Program-made: the position numbers and the translations under genes | Notes under the pieces: model-generated | Database searches by the model: none | Seen by the model: the letters and a program-made list of their open reading frames with translations, nothing else | What the model was told of the DNA's origin: nothing | Source: Klebsiella planticola ATCC 33531 | GTDB lineage: Bacteria > Pseudomonadota > Gammaproteobacteria > Enterobacterales > Enterobacteriaceae | Reading direction: 5' to 3' | Assembly (NCBI RefSeq): GCF_000735435.1 | Contig: NZ_JMPP01000017.1 | Coordinates: 62,001-126,000, forward strand | DNA length: 64,000 nt | Shown: positions 13,628 through 24,015 of the stretch, in pieces | Numbering within the stretch: position 1 is the first letter of the stretch | Layout: each line of letters opens with the position of its first letter

Positions 13628-13713
13628 ATCAACGTCCGGAGCATGGCATTTTGCTCGTCTACCCGTAGAAATCCCTCGTTTTACACAAAGTTGTGTCGAG
13701 ATTCAGGATATTC

Positions 13714-14007
13714 TTAGCGTGGCAGCGAGATTTTACGCTCTTTAGTTGGGCGATACAGGACCAGCGTTTTACCGATGACCTGTACGTTACAGGCGCCGGT
13801 TTCGCGCACGATAGCTTCCACGATCAAGGTTTTAGTTTCGCGGTCTTCCGATGCGATTTTCACCTTGATGAGCTCATGGTGCTCTAACGCTTGTTCGATC
13901 TCGGCCAGTACCCCTTCGGTCAAACCATTGTTGCCAAGCATAACTACCGGCTTGAGCGGATGTGCCAGACCTTTCAGGTGCTGTTTTTGTTTAGTACTCA
14001 GATTCAT
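13714..14007 (-). CDS. yhbY: CRM-domain ribosome assembly protein YhbY
   Basis: YhbY is a 97-residue stand-alone CRM domain protein that associates with pre-50S particles. The conserved GxxG-type loop is visible (VMLGNNGLTEGV). The ATG at 14007 (MNLSTKQKQHL) is preferred over an in-frame upstream start at 14064, because it gives the family length and begins at the first conserved residue. It diverges from rlmE with about 124 bp between the starts. Confidence 0.95.
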   Translation of the reverse strand: MNLSTKQKQHLKGLAHPLKPVVMLGNNGLTEGVLAEIEQALEHHELIKVKIASEDRETKTLIVEAIVRETGACNVQVIGKTLVLYRPTKERKISLPR

Positions 14008-14131
14008 CGTATTTTTTTGCTTACGTTGGGATTGAAAACGGTTCATTCTACCGCCATCTCCCATATATCGCCAAACTACCGTGTCGATTTTTACGTCGCA
14101 AAGTATGATGAACCCGAAACGGGAATGTTAA

Positions 14132-14761
14132 ATGACAGGTAAAAAGCGTTCTGCCAGCTCAAGCCGCTGGCTTCAGGAACACTTTAGCGATAAATATGTT
14201 CAACAGGCACAGAAAAAGGGGTTACGTTCCCGTGCCTGGTTTAAACTTGATGAAATACAGCAAAGTGACAAGATTTTTAAACCGGGGATGACCATTGTTG
14301 ACCTCGGCGCTGCACCCGGTGGCTGGTCGCAATATGCGGTTACGCAGATCGGAAACAGCGGCCGCATCATCGCTTGCGATCTTTTACCTATGGATCCAAT
14401 CGTTGGTGTGGACTTCCTTCAGGGCGACTTTCGTGATGAATTAGTTCTGAAAGCGTTACTTGAACGCGTAGGTGACAGTAAAGTGCAGGTTGTCATGTCC
14501 GATATGGCACCAAACATGTGTGGAACACCGGCGGTGGATATTCCCCGGGCCATGTATTTGGTGGAGCTGGCGCTTGGAATGGCTCGTGATGTATTAGCGC
14601 CGGGTGGTAGTTTTGTAGTGAAGGTGTTCCAGGGCGAAGGCTTCGATGAGTATCTAAGAGAAATTCGCTCCCTGTTTACGAAGGTCAAAGTTCGTAAGCC
14701 GGACTCTTCTCGCGCACGTTCGCGTGAAGTGTACATTGTAGCGACCGGGCGTAAACCATAA
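14132..14761 (+). CDS. rlmE: 23S rRNA 2'-O-ribose U2552 methyltransferase RlmE (FtsJ)
   Basis: RlmE methylates the ribose of U2552 in the A-loop of 23S rRNA late in 50S assembly, using S-adenosylmethionine. The 209 residues include the SAM-binding motif [11 protein letters not shown] (about 57-67), SDMAPNMCG with the catalytic Asp, and [13 protein letters not shown] with the catalytic Lys, which form the K-D-K-E tetrad with Lys38 and a C-terminal Glu. It is upstream of ftsH by about 90 bp; in K-12 the two form a heat-shock-inducible operon. Confidence 0.98.
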   Translation: MTGKKRSASSSRWLQEHFSDKYVQQAQKKGLRSRAWFKLDEIQQSDKIFKPGMTIVDLGAAPGGWSQYAVTQIGNSGRIIACDLLPMDPIVGVDFLQGDFRDELVLKALLERVGDSKVQVVMSDMAPNMCGTPAVDIPRAMYLVELALGMARDVLAPGGSFVVKVFQGEGFDEYLREIRSLFTKVKVRKPDSSRARSREVYIVATGRKP

Positions 14762-14851
14762 CCGGTAGATTTCAAACGAAAGTTTGAAAGACGCTGGATA
14801 TAGAGTATCCTGACGCTGTTTTTAACACAGTTGTAATAAGAGGTTAATCCC

Positions 14852-16795
14852 TTGAGTGACATGGCGAAAAACCTAATACTCTGGCTGGTCATTGCCGTTG
14901 TGCTGATGTCAGTATTCCAGAGCTTTGGGCCCAGCGAGTCTAATGGCCGTAAGGTGGATTATTCAACCTTCCTGCAAGAGGTCAACCAGGACCAGGTTCG
15001 CGAAGCGCGTATCAACGGACGTGAGATCAACGTTACCAAGAAAGATAGTAACCGTTACACGACTTACATTCCGGTCAACGATCCGAAGCTGCTCGATAAC
15101 CTGTTGACGAAAAACGTCAAAGTGGTTGGCGAACCGCCGGAAGAACCTAGCCTGCTGGCTTCCATCTTTATTTCCTGGTTCCCGATGCTCTTGCTGATCG
15201 GTGTCTGGATCTTCTTCATGCGTCAAATGCAGGGCGGCGGCGGAAAGGGCGCGATGTCCTTCGGCAAAAGCAAAGCCCGTATGCTGACGGAAGACCAGAT
15301 CAAAACCACTTTTGCTGATGTTGCCGGTTGCGACGAGGCGAAAGAGGAAGTGGGTGAACTGGTTGAATACCTGCGTGAACCGAGCCGCTTCCAGAAGCTG
15401 GGCGGTAAAATCCCGAAAGGCGTCCTGATGGTCGGCCCTCCGGGTACCGGTAAAACGCTGCTGGCAAAAGCTATCGCCGGCGAAGCGAAAGTACCGTTCT
15501 TCACCATTTCCGGTTCTGACTTCGTAGAAATGTTCGTTGGCGTGGGCGCATCTCGCGTGCGTGACATGTTCGAACAGGCCAAGAAAGCGGCACCGTGCAT
15601 TATCTTCATCGATGAAATCGACGCCGTCGGTCGCCAGCGTGGCGCTGGTCTGGGCGGTGGTCACGATGAACGTGAACAGACGCTTAACCAGATGTTGGTT
15701 GAGATGGATGGCTTCGAAGGTAACGAAGGCATTATCGTTATCGCGGCGACCAACCGTCCGGACGTACTTGACCCGGCGCTGCTGCGTCCAGGCCGTTTCG
15801 ACCGTCAGGTTGTCGTGGGGCTGCCGGATGTCCGCGGTCGTGAACAGATTCTGAAAGTTCACATGCGTCGCGTACCGCTGTCGCCGGATATCGACGCGGC
15901 AATCATTGCGCGCGGTACCCCGGGCTTCTCGGGTGCTGACCTGGCGAACCTGGTCAACGAAGCCGCTCTGTTTGCTGCCCGTGGCAACAAACGCGTGGTA
16001 TCGATGGTCGAGTTCGAAAAAGCGAAAGACAAAATCATGATGGGTGCGGAACGTCGCTCCATGGTGATGACCGAAGCGCAGAAAGAATCCACCGCTTACC
16101 ACGAAGCGGGCCATGCGATTATCGGCCGCCTGGTACCGGAACACGATCCGGTGCATAAAGTGACGATTATTCCGCGCGGTCGTGCGTTAGGTGTGACCTT
16201 CTTCCTGCCGGAAGGCGATGCTATCAGCGCCAGCCGTCAGAAGCTGGAAAGTCAGATTTCGACCCTGTACGGCGGTCGTCTGGCGGAAGAGATTATCTAC
16301 GGCGTAGAACATGTTTCTACCGGGGCGTCGAACGACATTAAAGTCGCGACCAACCTGGCGCGTAACATGGTGACGCAGTGGGGCTTCTCTGACAAACTCG
16401 GTCCGCTGCTGTATGCAGAGGAAGAGGGCGAAGTGTTCCTCGGTCGTAGCGTCGCGAAAGCGAAACATATGTCCGATGAGACAGCACGTATCATCGACCA
16501 GGAAGTGAAATCGCTGGTTGAACGCAACTACAACCGTGCTCGTCAGATTCTGAATGACAACATGGACATCCTGCATTCGATGAAAGATGCGCTCATGAAA
16601 TATGAGACCATCGACGCACCGCAGATTGATGACCTGATGGCTCGTCGCGAAGTTCGCCCACCTGCGGGATGGGAAGATCCGAACGGCACCAATAATTCTG
16701 GCAACAATGGCACCCCGAGTGCGCCGCGTCCGGTCGATGAACCGCGTACGCCGAACCCGGGTAACACCATGTCAGAGCAACTGGGCGACAAATAA
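14852..16795 (+). CDS. ftsH: ATP-dependent zinc metalloprotease FtsH
   Basis: FtsH is the essential membrane-bound AAA+ protease that degrades LpxC, sigma-32, SecY and other targets. It shows an N-terminal transmembrane helix, a periplasmic domain (about 25-98), a second helix, the AAA module (Walker A GPPGTGKT, Walker B IIFIDEID, the SRH with RPGRFDR) and the zinc site HEAGH. Start choice: the AAGAGG ribosome site (14838-14843) is 8 nt from TTG 14852 (647 aa) but 17 nt from ATG 14861 (644 aa, the length usually quoted). I follow the ribosome site; either start gives the same protein otherwise. Confidence 0.97.
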   Translation: MSDMAKNLILWLVIAVVLMSVFQSFGPSESNGRKVDYSTFLQEVNQDQVREARINGREINVTKKDSNRYTTYIPVNDPKLLDNLLTKNVKVVGEPPEEPSLLASIFISWFPMLLLIGVWIFFMRQMQGGGGKGAMSFGKSKARMLTEDQIKTTFADVAGCDEAKEEVGELVEYLREPSRFQKLGGKIPKGVLMVGPPGTGKTLLAKAIAGEAKVPFFTISGSDFVEMFVGVGASRVRDMFEQAKKAAPCIIFIDEIDAVGRQRGAGLGGGHDEREQTLNQMLVEMDGFEGNEGIIVIAATNRPDVLDPALLRPGRFDRQVVVGLPDVRGREQILKVHMRRVPLSPDIDAAIIARGTPGFSGADLANLVNEAALFAARGNKRVVSMVEFEKAKDKIMMGAERRSMVMTEAQKESTAYHEAGHAIIGRLVPEHDPVHKVTIIPRGRALGVTFFLPEGDAISASRQKLESQISTLYGGRLAEEIIYGVEHVSTGASNDIKVATNLARNMVTQWGFSDKLGPLLYAEEEGEVFLGRSVAKAKHMSDETARIIDQEVKSLVERNYNRARQILNDNMDILHSMKDALMKYETIDAPQIDDLMARREVRPPAGWEDPNGTNNSGNNGTPSAPRPVDEPRTPNPGNTMSEQLGDK

Positions 16796-16827
16796 GTTAG
16801 CCGCTATTGATGTTGTTATGTCTATTG

Positions 16828-16862
16828 AAACCCCGGGGCGCCAGCCGCTCCGGGGTTTTTCT
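16828..16862 (+). terminator. Rho-independent terminator after ftsH
   Basis: The hairpin AAACCCCGG...CCGGGGTTT is followed by a T-rich run in the 100-bp gap between ftsH and folP. Confidence 0.85.
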
Positions 16863-16895
16863 TTTTATTAACCTTCCGGATTCATGGATTTCGCG

Positions 16896-17744
16896 ATGAA
16901 ACTCGTAGCCCAGGGCTCAACCCTCGACCTCTCCCATCCTCACGTAATGGGTATCCTTAACGTGACGCCAGATTCATTCTCCGATGGCGGCACACATAAC
17001 TCGCTCGTGGAGGCGGTTAAGCATGCCAATCTGATGATAAACGCGGGAGCGACTATCATCGATATCGGCGGCGAATCGACCCGTCCGGGAGCGTTGGATG
17101 TGAGCGTCGAGGAAGAGCTGGCGCGCGTGATTCCGGTTGTGGAGGCGGTTGCCCAGCGTTTTGAAGTCTGGATTTCGGTAGACACGTCGAAGCCAGAAGT
17201 GATCCGTGAGTCCGCACGGGCAGGCGCACATATTATTAACGATATCCGTTCGCTGACCGAGCCTGGGGCGCTGGAAGCCGCGGCGCAAACCGGGCTACCG
17301 GTGTGTCTGATGCATATGCAGGGACAGCCAAAAACGATGCAGGAAGCGCCGAAGTACGATGATGTTTTTGCCGACGTCGCGCGCTTTTTCACCGAGCATA
17401 TCGTGCGCTGTGAGCAGGCCGGTATCGCAAAAGAGAAATTGTTGCTCGACCCGGGATTCGGTTTCGGTAAAAATCTTGCCCATAATTATGAGCTACTTGC
17501 CCGACTCGGCGAGTTCCACCAGTTCGGTCTCCCGCTGCTGGTCGGCATGTCGCGTAAGTCGATGGTTGGCCAACTGCTTAACGTCGGGCCGGCGGAACGC
17601 CTCAGCGGTAGCCTGGCGTGTGCAGTGATTGCAGCGATGCAGGGCGCGCAGATTATTCGCGTCCATGACGTCAAAGAAACGGTAGAAGCGCTACGCGTGG
17701 TGGAAGCCACCCTGAGCACAAAGGAAAATAAACGTTATGAGTAA
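16896..17744 (+). CDS. folP: Dihydropteroate synthase FolP
   Basis: FolP condenses p-aminobenzoate with 6-hydroxymethyl-dihydropterin diphosphate in folate synthesis and is the sulfonamide target. The 282 residues form a TIM barrel with the signatures [15 protein letters not shown] (about 18-32) and GGESTRPGA (about 58-66). I take ATG 16896 ([12 protein letters not shown]) because it matches the family N-terminus; ATG 16884 would add four residues. The 3' end overlaps glmM by 8 bp, so the two are translated from one transcript. Confidence 0.97.
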   Translation: MKLVAQGSTLDLSHPHVMGILNVTPDSFSDGGTHNSLVEAVKHANLMINAGATIIDIGGESTRPGALDVSVEEELARVIPVVEAVAQRFEVWISVDTSKPEVIRESARAGAHIINDIRSLTEPGALEAAAQTGLPVCLMHMQGQPKTMQEAPKYDDVFADVARFFTEHIVRCEQAGIAKEKLLLDPGFGFGKNLAHNYELLARLGEFHQFGLPLLVGMSRKSMVGQLLNVGPAERLSGSLACAVIAAMQGAQIIRVHDVKETVEALRVVEATLSTKENKRYE

Positions 17745-19074
17745 CCGCAAATATTTTGGCACCGATGGTATCCGTGGCCGCGTAGGCGATGCGCCCATCA
17801 CCCCGGAATTCGTGCTCAAACTGGGCTGGGCCGCGGGCAAGGTGCTGGCGCGTCACGGTTCACGCAAAATCATTATTGGTAAAGATACCCGTATCTCTGG
17901 CTATATGCTGGAATCGGCGCTGGAGGCAGGACTGGCTGCGGCGGGGCTTTCCGCTTCTTTTACCGGCCCGATGCCCACTCCGGCGGTGGCTTACCTGACG
18001 CGAGCCTTCCGTGCTGAAGCCGGGATTGTCATTTCAGCTTCGCATAACCCGTTTTATGACAACGGGATCAAATTCTTCTCTATTGAAGGCACCAAGCTGC
18101 CGGATAACGTAGAAGAGGCGATTGAAGCGGAAATGGAAAAAGAGCTCACCTGCGTTGATTCTGCTGAGCTGGGGAAAGCCAGCCGCATCGTGGATGCCGC
18201 GGGGCGTTATATTGAATTCTGCAAAGGCACCTTCCCGAACGAACTGAGCCTGAATACGCTCAAAGTGGTTGTCGACTGCGCCCATGGCGCGACCTATCAC
18301 ATCGCCCCGAATGTGTTCCGCGAGTTGGGTGCTCAGGTGATCGCGATGGGTTGTGAGCCGAACGGGCTCAACATCAACGAAGAGGTCGGGGCAACCGACG
18401 TACGCGCCCTGCAGGCGCGCGTGCTGGCCGAAAAAGCCGATCTGGGTATCGCCTATGATGGCGATGGCGACCGCGTCATTATGGTCGACCATGAAGGTAA
18501 TAAGGTCGATGGCGATCAGATTCTGTATATCATCGCCCGGGAAGGTCTGCGGCAGGGCCAGCTGCGCGGCGGCGCGGTGGGAACGTTAATGAGTAACATG
18601 GGGCTGGAGCTTGCGCTCAAGCAGCTGGGCATTCCGTTTGCCCGGGCTAAAGTGGGTGACCGCTATGTCCTCGAGAAGCTACAGGAGAAAGGCTGGCGTA
18701 TCGGGGCGGAAAATTCCGGCCACGTTATCCTGCTGGATAAAACCACCACCGGTGACGGTATCGTCGCCAGCCTGCAGGTTGTGGCAGCGATGGTGCGTAA
18801 CCACATGAGTCTGCATGACCTGTGTAGCGGCATGAAAATGTTCCCACAAATTCTGGTCAACGTCCGTTTCACTGAAGGCAGTGGTAACCCGCTGGAACAT
18901 GAAAACGTGAAAGCGGTGATGGCTGAAGTGGAAGCGGCATTGGGCAATCGTGGTCGTGTGCTGCTGCGCAAATCGGGTACTGAGCCACTTATTCGCGTCA
19001 TGGTCGAAGGCGAGCATGAAGAGCAGGTACATGAGTTCGCGCATCGTATCGCCGATGCGGTGAAAAACGCCTGA
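17737..19074 (+). CDS. glmM: Phosphoglucosamine mutase GlmM
   Basis: GlmM converts glucosamine 6-phosphate to glucosamine 1-phosphate, feeding UDP-GlcNAc to peptidoglycan and lipopolysaccharide. The 445 residues follow the alpha-phosphohexomutase layout: the active serine is Ser102 in ISASHNPF, the metal loop is DGDGDR (about 241-246), and the sugar-phosphate site near the C-terminus is [12 protein letters not shown]. It overlaps folP and is followed by a terminator. Confidence 0.98.
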   Translation: MSNRKYFGTDGIRGRVGDAPITPEFVLKLGWAAGKVLARHGSRKIIIGKDTRISGYMLESALEAGLAAAGLSASFTGPMPTPAVAYLTRAFRAEAGIVISASHNPFYDNGIKFFSIEGTKLPDNVEEAIEAEMEKELTCVDSAELGKASRIVDAAGRYIEFCKGTFPNELSLNTLKVVVDCAHGATYHIAPNVFRELGAQVIAMGCEPNGLNINEEVGATDVRALQARVLAEKADLGIAYDGDGDRVIMVDHEGNKVDGDQILYIIAREGLRQGQLRGGAVGTLMSNMGLELALKQLGIPFARAKVGDRYVLEKLQEKGWRIGAENSGHVILLDKTTTGDGIVASLQVVAAMVRNHMSLHDLCSGMKMFPQILVNVRFTEGSGNPLEHENVKAVMAEVEAALGNRGRVLLRKSGTEPLIRVMVEGEHEEQVHEFAHRIADAVKNA

Positions 19075-19170
19075 TTAAGCCGGTTATTTATTTTCTCGTC
19101 TGCGCAGTGCTGCCGTCAGCGCCAGGCAATGTGAAATAATCATGCGGGCTGACAGGGTGCTAAGTGTTTA

Positions 19171-19195
19171 AAAAGGCGGCGCTTGCCGCCTTTTT
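19171..19195 (+). terminator. Rho-independent terminator after glmM
   Basis: The hairpin AAAAGGCGGC / GCCGCCTTTTT is followed by T residues, about 100 bp after glmM. Confidence 0.88.
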
Positions 19196-19215
19196 CTTCG
19201 CCAAAAAATAGTTTT

Positions 19216-19244
19216 TTGCTGTTTTTTTCCGCAGTTGATACAAT
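19216..19244 (+). promoter_or_regulatory. Promoter of secG-leuU
   Basis: TTGCTG (19216-19221) and TACAAT (19239-19244) are spaced by 17 bp, between the glmM terminator and secG. The 305-bp gap between glmM and secG thus holds a terminator and this promoter, and nothing else evident. Confidence 0.65.
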
Positions 19245-19379
19245 GCACCGAAATTGCCCTTGCGAAGGTCATTCGCTTTGGTTAGTATTCACACCCGCTT
19301 CAGTGGGAAACATTAAAACCTCCCGCTTTATTGGTTGAAGCAATTGGTATGCGGCGAATCCGCAAGGAACAGGTTGATT

Positions 19380-19709
19380 ATGCAAGAAGCTCTTTTAGTT
19401 GTTTTCCTTATTGTAGCGATTGGCCTCGTTGGTCTGATCATGCTGCAGCAAGGTAAAGGCGCTGATATGGGAGCCTCCTTCGGAGCAGGCGCTTCCGGCA
19501 CGTTGTTTGGATCCAGCGGTTCTGGTAACTTCATGACCCGCATGACTGGTATTCTGGCAGCGTTGTTCTTCATCATCAGTCTGGTGCTGGGCAATATCAA
19601 CAGCAACAAGACCAATAAAGGAAGTGAGTGGGATAATCTGAGCGCGCCGAAAACCGAGCAGACTCAGCCAACAGCACCGGCACAGCCGAGCAGCGATATC
19701 CCGCACTAA
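19380..19709 (+). CDS. secG: Protein translocase subunit SecG
   Basis: SecG is the small non-essential subunit of the SecYEG channel that assists SecA-driven export. The 109 residues show two transmembrane helices (about 3-22 and 53-72) joined by the conserved glycine-rich loop QQGKGADMGASFGAGASG, and a polar C-terminus. I take ATG 19380 (MQEALLVV), which has a good ribosome site (AAGGAACAGG region); the in-frame codon at 19335 would add 15 charged residues before the first helix. It is followed 13 bp later by tRNA-Leu. Confidence 0.96.
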   Translation: MQEALLVVFLIVAIGLVGLIMLQQGKGADMGASFGAGASGTLFGSSGSGNFMTRMTGILAALFFIISLVLGNINSNKTNKGSEWDNLSAPKTEQTQPTAPAQPSSDIPH

Positions 19710-19722
19710 TAGTTATATCCGT

Positions 19723-19809
19723 GCCGAGGTGGTGGAATTGGTAGACACGCTACCTTGAGGTGGTAGTGCCCGATTGGGCTTACGGGTTCAAGTCCCGTCC
19801 TCGGTACCA
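19723..19809 (+). tRNA. leuU: tRNA-Leu (anticodon GAG)
   Basis: The 87-nt gene has a full cloverleaf with a long variable arm, as expected for leucine tRNA. The anticodon stem CTACC/GGTAG holds the loop TTGAGGT, giving anticodon GAG. The CCA end is encoded. It sits directly behind secG as in K-12. Its 3' end is repeated at 24157-24175. Confidence 0.98.
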
Positions 19810-19810
19810 A
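19792..19810 (+). repeat. Direct repeat, left copy (3' end of tRNA-Leu)
   Basis: The 19 bp GTCCCGTCCTCGGTACCAA form the T-arm/acceptor end of leuU plus one base. An identical copy stands at 24157-24175, 4365 bp away. Such tRNA 3'-end duplications normally mark attachment sites of integrating elements. Confidence 0.75.
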
Positions 19811-19817
19811 TATTCCG

Positions 19818-19850
19818 AAAAAAAGACGCTGAAAAGCGTCTTTTTTTTTT
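19818..19850 (+). terminator. Rho-independent terminator after leuU
   Basis: The perfect hairpin AAAAGACGCT-GAAA-AGCGTCTTTT is followed by a long T run. Confidence 0.92.
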
Positions 19851-19956
19851 GCCTTCGACAGGCGCTTATTTATTTATAAATAACTCTTCACTGGTCTTGA
19901 ACCCACCGCAATCGCTAAAGTCGCGCTCATCTATTCAGAAGAGGTGAAGTGACGCC

Positions 19957-20358
19957 ATGAAAAAAATCAGGTCGTTTATCATTGCCGGCGCCCTGTGTTT
20001 GTCCGGATGCAGTGCTACGCCGTCGGGGGATACCGTGGACACCATTAATACCTTAACGGTGCCGGTATTGCAGAGTGGCGCGCAGCCTTCAGGGCAGAGT
20101 GCTCAGGCGGTGGTCAGTTGTTTCCAGGATAATAGCGCGATTATCGGCAACCTGAGCCAGTCGTTAAAAGACAACTACCTGCAGGATGTCTCTAAAAAAG
20201 ACATATTTGATAAAGACAGCGAGGCGTTCCACGTCTACAGCGCTCTGACCAAACTGGAACAGATGTCAGCGATGAATGAGGTTTATCGTAAAGAGAACAA
20301 CATTGCAGGACTACAGGTGATCAACCGCTTGCTGAAAGGCGTTCCTGTGGCGGCATAA
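19957..20358 (+). CDS. Small putative lipoprotein, function unknown
   Basis: I do not recognise this 133-residue protein. It begins with a short lipoprotein signal peptide (MKKIRSFIIAGALCLSGC) whose lipobox LSGC puts the acylated Cys at position 18; Ser at +2 suggests sorting to the outer membrane. The mature part is polar and mostly helical, with no motif I can name. A good ribosome site (GAGGTG) stands 10 nt before the ATG. It lies between leuU and a convergent YfaZ-type gene, a place occupied by yhbX in K-12. A perfect hairpin terminator follows the stop. Confidence 0.75.
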   Translation: MKKIRSFIIAGALCLSGCSATPSGDTVDTINTLTVPVLQSGAQPSGQSAQAVVSCFQDNSAIIGNLSQSLKDNYLQDVSKKDIFDKDSEAFHVYSALTKLEQMSAMNEVYRKENNIAGLQVINRLLKGVPVAA

Positions 20359-20366
20359 ATGAATGA

Positions 20367-20392
20367 GGGATTGCCGGCGGCAATCCCCTTTT
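20367..20392. terminator. Terminator between the lipoprotein gene and the yfaZ-like gene
   Basis: The perfect 9-bp stem GGGATTGCC / GGCAATCCC is followed by CTTTT on the + strand and stands between the two convergent stops. Confidence 0.75.
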
Positions 20393-20395
20393 GCA

Positions 20396-20947
20396 TCAGA
20401 AACGGAAGTTGAAACCTGCATAAGCGCCATCAGCCAACGTGTTGTCATGATGGGCGTCTTTCCCCGCCATATCAATATAGCGATATCCGGCTTCAATATT
20501 CAGCGATTTAATCACGTTAATCCGCACGCCGGCGTTAGCTTCCACGTAGTCATCGACGCCGCTGGACATGGAGTCCGGAGAATAATAGGTTTCACCGAAA
20601 AGCGTAAAGTATTGGCCCAGTGGGAGCTGTGCACCGCCGCCCAGTGCGACGGCGTAACCCTCATCGCTATCTTGCGGATTCAGATAGAGCGCTTTGCCTC
20701 CCAGCGTCAGGAGAAACGGACCGAGGTTAAAGTTATAGCCCATGCCTAACCCGGCGACGTCGCCGTCATTATCGCTGTGTGCCCAGTTGCCGTTAAAGGT
20801 CATACCCGGTTCTTCTGCACCGAAGCTGGCGGAAAGGTTAGTGAACTCTTCCCCCGCCTCTCCGTGTAAGTTTACCGATGCGCAGGCGGCGCTGCTGGCA
20901 CCGAGAGCGGCAACTAACAGAACTGATTTCGGAGTGATCATGCTCAT
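20396..20947 (-). CDS. YfaZ-family outer-membrane protein
   Basis: This 183-residue protein has a signal peptide (about 1-23, ending SSAACA|SV) and a series of alternating amphipathic strands ending in a C-terminal Phe (AGFNFRF), the mark of a BamA-recognised beta-barrel. Its pattern (GLGMGYNFNLGPFLLTLGGKA, YFTLFGETYYSPDS, NIEAGYRYID) resembles the YfaZ family. The function of that family is unknown to me. A terminator-like hairpin lies just upstream of its ribosome site. The gene converges on the lipoprotein gene, so both sit in the same envelope-related accessory cluster. Confidence 0.8.
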   Translation of the reverse strand: MSMITPKSVLLVAALGASSAACASVNLHGEAGEEFTNLSASFGAEEPGMTFNGNWAHSDNDGDVAGLGMGYNFNLGPFLLTLGGKALYLNPQDSDEGYAVALGGGAQLPLGQYFTLFGETYYSPDSMSSGVDDYVEANAGVRINVIKSLNIEAGYRYIDMAGKDAHHDNTLADGAYAGFNFRF

Positions 20948-20965
20948 TGTTGAATTCCTTCAGGT

Positions 20966-20995
20966 AAAAAAATGCCCGATACGGGCGTTCGGGCA
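20966..20995 (-). terminator. Terminator-like hairpin in the leader of the yfaZ-like gene
   Basis: On the reverse strand TGCCCGA (20995-20989) pairs with TCGGGCA (20979-20973), with GCCCG/CGGGC alternatives inside the loop, followed by seven T (20972-20966). It ends only 18 bp before the ATG at 20947, immediately upstream of the ribosome site. It may be an attenuator or may block read-through. Confidence 0.6.
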
Positions 20996-21636
20996 AAAAT
21001 TTAACGGGTTTTTGGGTTTAATCGTTATTTACTGAAGCGCGAAACCATTGCCACGATTGCGGTAGAGGTATCGACACTTACGCTTTGCTGATTATTGCCA
21101 GCGTTGCTGGCGTGCTAAAACATCGCACGACCAGCCCAGTCTGGTGTGACATACGGATAGCGCCCCCTCTGCTGACGGACGGCCCATCCATCAGGCGTTT
21201 CAGGGACAGCTGAAACACCTGATTGCTCCCCATCCTCGTGCCTGAAGGGGCATAAACGCCTGCAGCAGCCAGATGAGGGTTAATCCTCACATCAGACATC
21301 TTTTCCCAACGCATCGGCCACCAGGCTGATTAATTGCGGTCAAAGAAGAGAGTCATAGTGCCAGCTGCAGAAACAGGTATTGTCGTACCGTGCACCGGGA
21401 CACAAGGAGACCAACCTGCGCACGAAGCAGGCATTGACGGTGAACGGCATAAGGAGAACCATCTTCATTCCTGAGCTTGTTGTTCAGTTTTCAACACACA
21501 ATCAGTGTGATAAATACAGGAGCCCAGAATAAAATTATTTATCGCTTGTCGTTATCATTTGTTTGTTTAAATTTAAATTCTTCAGTCGACCCGGCGCCGA
21601 CAACAATAGATAAGCGATAAATAGTACGATGGATGA
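20996..21636. other. Stretch without a convincing gene, possible element remnant
   Basis: About 640 bp between the yfaZ-like gene and the regulator gene have no reading frame I can assign. A 78-codon frame on the reverse strand (21078-21314) looks protein-like in composition but has no recognised motif and no clear ribosome site. The right part is AT-rich and contains a spaced inverted repeat. Given the flanking tRNA-derived repeats, decayed mobile DNA is plausible but not shown. Confidence 0.4.
21535..21624. repeat. Spaced inverted repeat
   Basis: TTATTTATCGCTTGTC (21535-21550) and GATAAGCGATAAATAG (21609-21624) are inverted copies matching at 14 of 16 positions, 58 bp apart. They lie just past the 3' end of the regulator gene. 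Confidence 0.6.
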
Positions 21637-22266
21637 TTAGAATTTTTCAGGAAGTGAGCTTACGCTTTGTAAATAACCACCGCGGGCGAACTCAATATAT
21701 CCCCCTTTTTTTAACGCCGACAGCACATTGAGAATACTGCTGCGTGAAAGATGGGTGCGGTCCTGAATATATTCGAGGATGGAGACCCGCAGGCGCGTCT
21801 CTTGCGGCAACAGCAGCATCTCCAGCAGATGATTGCGAATCACCGAGTAGGTACGTTGCTGCAACACCAGATCGTCCCGGTACACCAGATAGGAAGTATG
21901 GTATGCCAGCAGGCGGGTCACCTCTTCCCACAGGTTATGCTCGCGGAACAGTTTGATGGCATGCTCGCTGTCGATACGCAGAACCTCGGAGGCGACCTCA
22001 GCACGCAGAGCGTGGCTATGGCTTGGCTGAAGTATCTCGGCGACGCCAAACAGATGAGGTTCATAGACGGTAACGATCAATAATTTATCAGATGAACGAA
22101 TGATGGACAGCTCACCTTTTTTTAAAAGATAGAGCTGCGCTTTACCTTTATAGTTCGGCGTCAGCCTTTTTCTGGCAACGACATTCATTGGTGTAGCATA
22201 CGGTTCGAGCGTTTCCAGAAGGCGGTTGATCGCCTGGTTTGGCCTGACCGGGGGATTAATATTCAT
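21637..22266 (-). CDS. IprA/YaiV-like winged-helix transcriptional regulator
   Basis: This 209-residue protein is laid out like the IprA (YaiV) regulators of the Crp fold: an N-terminal cNMP-binding-like beta domain (about 30-125, with YLLKKGELSIIRS and HLFGVAEIL) lacking the cAMP-contact signature, then a C-terminal helix-turn-helix (about 165-195, THLSRSSILNVLSALKKGGYIEFARGG type). IprA in Salmonella affects peroxide resistance; a related but separate role is likely here. ATG 22266 has a GAGGAT ribosome site at proper distance, better than GTG 22278. It lies next to argG, a place with no such gene in K-12. Confidence 0.8.
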   Translation of the reverse strand: MNINPPVRPNQAINRLLETLEPYATPMNVVARKRLTPNYKGKAQLYLLKKGELSIIRSSDKLLIVTVYEPHLFGVAEILQPSHSHALRAEVASEVLRIDSEHAIKLFREHNLWEEVTRLLAYHTSYLVYRDDLVLQQRTYSVIRNHLLEMLLLPQETRLRVSILEYIQDRTHLSRSSILNVLSALKKGGYIEFARGGYLQSVSSLPEKF

Positions 22267-22383
22267 CGCGATCCTCACGGGGTCAAGGATAAATGTATTC
22301 GGGTGATTATAGACAGTAATTATAAGAAATTGCGACAGGTAAAAATTAACAGGCTAAGATTTTTCTGGCGTTGAGTGTTGACC

Positions 22384-22413
22384 AAAAAAAAAGCCGACGG
22401 ATTAACGTCGGCT
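22384..22413 (-). terminator. Rho-independent terminator of argG
   Basis: On the reverse strand the hairpin AGCCGACG / CGTCGGCT is followed by a run of nine T, about 20 bp after the argG stop. Confidence 0.88.
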
Positions 22414-22434
22414 GAAAGCGTAGTTGAAAACAGA

Positions 22435-23817
<1,383 letters not shown>

Positions 23818-23976
23818 TTATCAAGTCGTAGAACCTGTCCCATTTGACTATTCTGCCTGCCGTTTTTTCTGCGGACAAAGTGCATAATCTTCACGAGCTT
23901 TGACGCTGCTCTGGCGACTGCGCGCTTTCCGTACCCAAATATACGGTAGCAATGGCGTCAAATGGAACAAGTTCTT

Positions 23977-24015
23977 ATTGCATGTTTATGCATTAATTGT
24001 GAGTTTTCATTTAAT
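23977..24015 (-). promoter_or_regulatory. Pair of ARG boxes (ArgR operator) upstream of argG
   Basis: Two 18-bp near-palindromes (23977-23994 with GCATGTTTATGC at the centre, and 23998-24015 with GTGAGTTTTCATTT) are separated by 3 bp, the classical spacing of ARG boxes. They fit the ArgR consensus at most conserved G/A/T positions. They lie about 200 bp before the argG start. Confidence 0.6.

Noticed and set aside
14963-16156. 397-codon open frame opposite ftsH
   Set aside because: Shadow of ftsH with composition typical of antisense frames.
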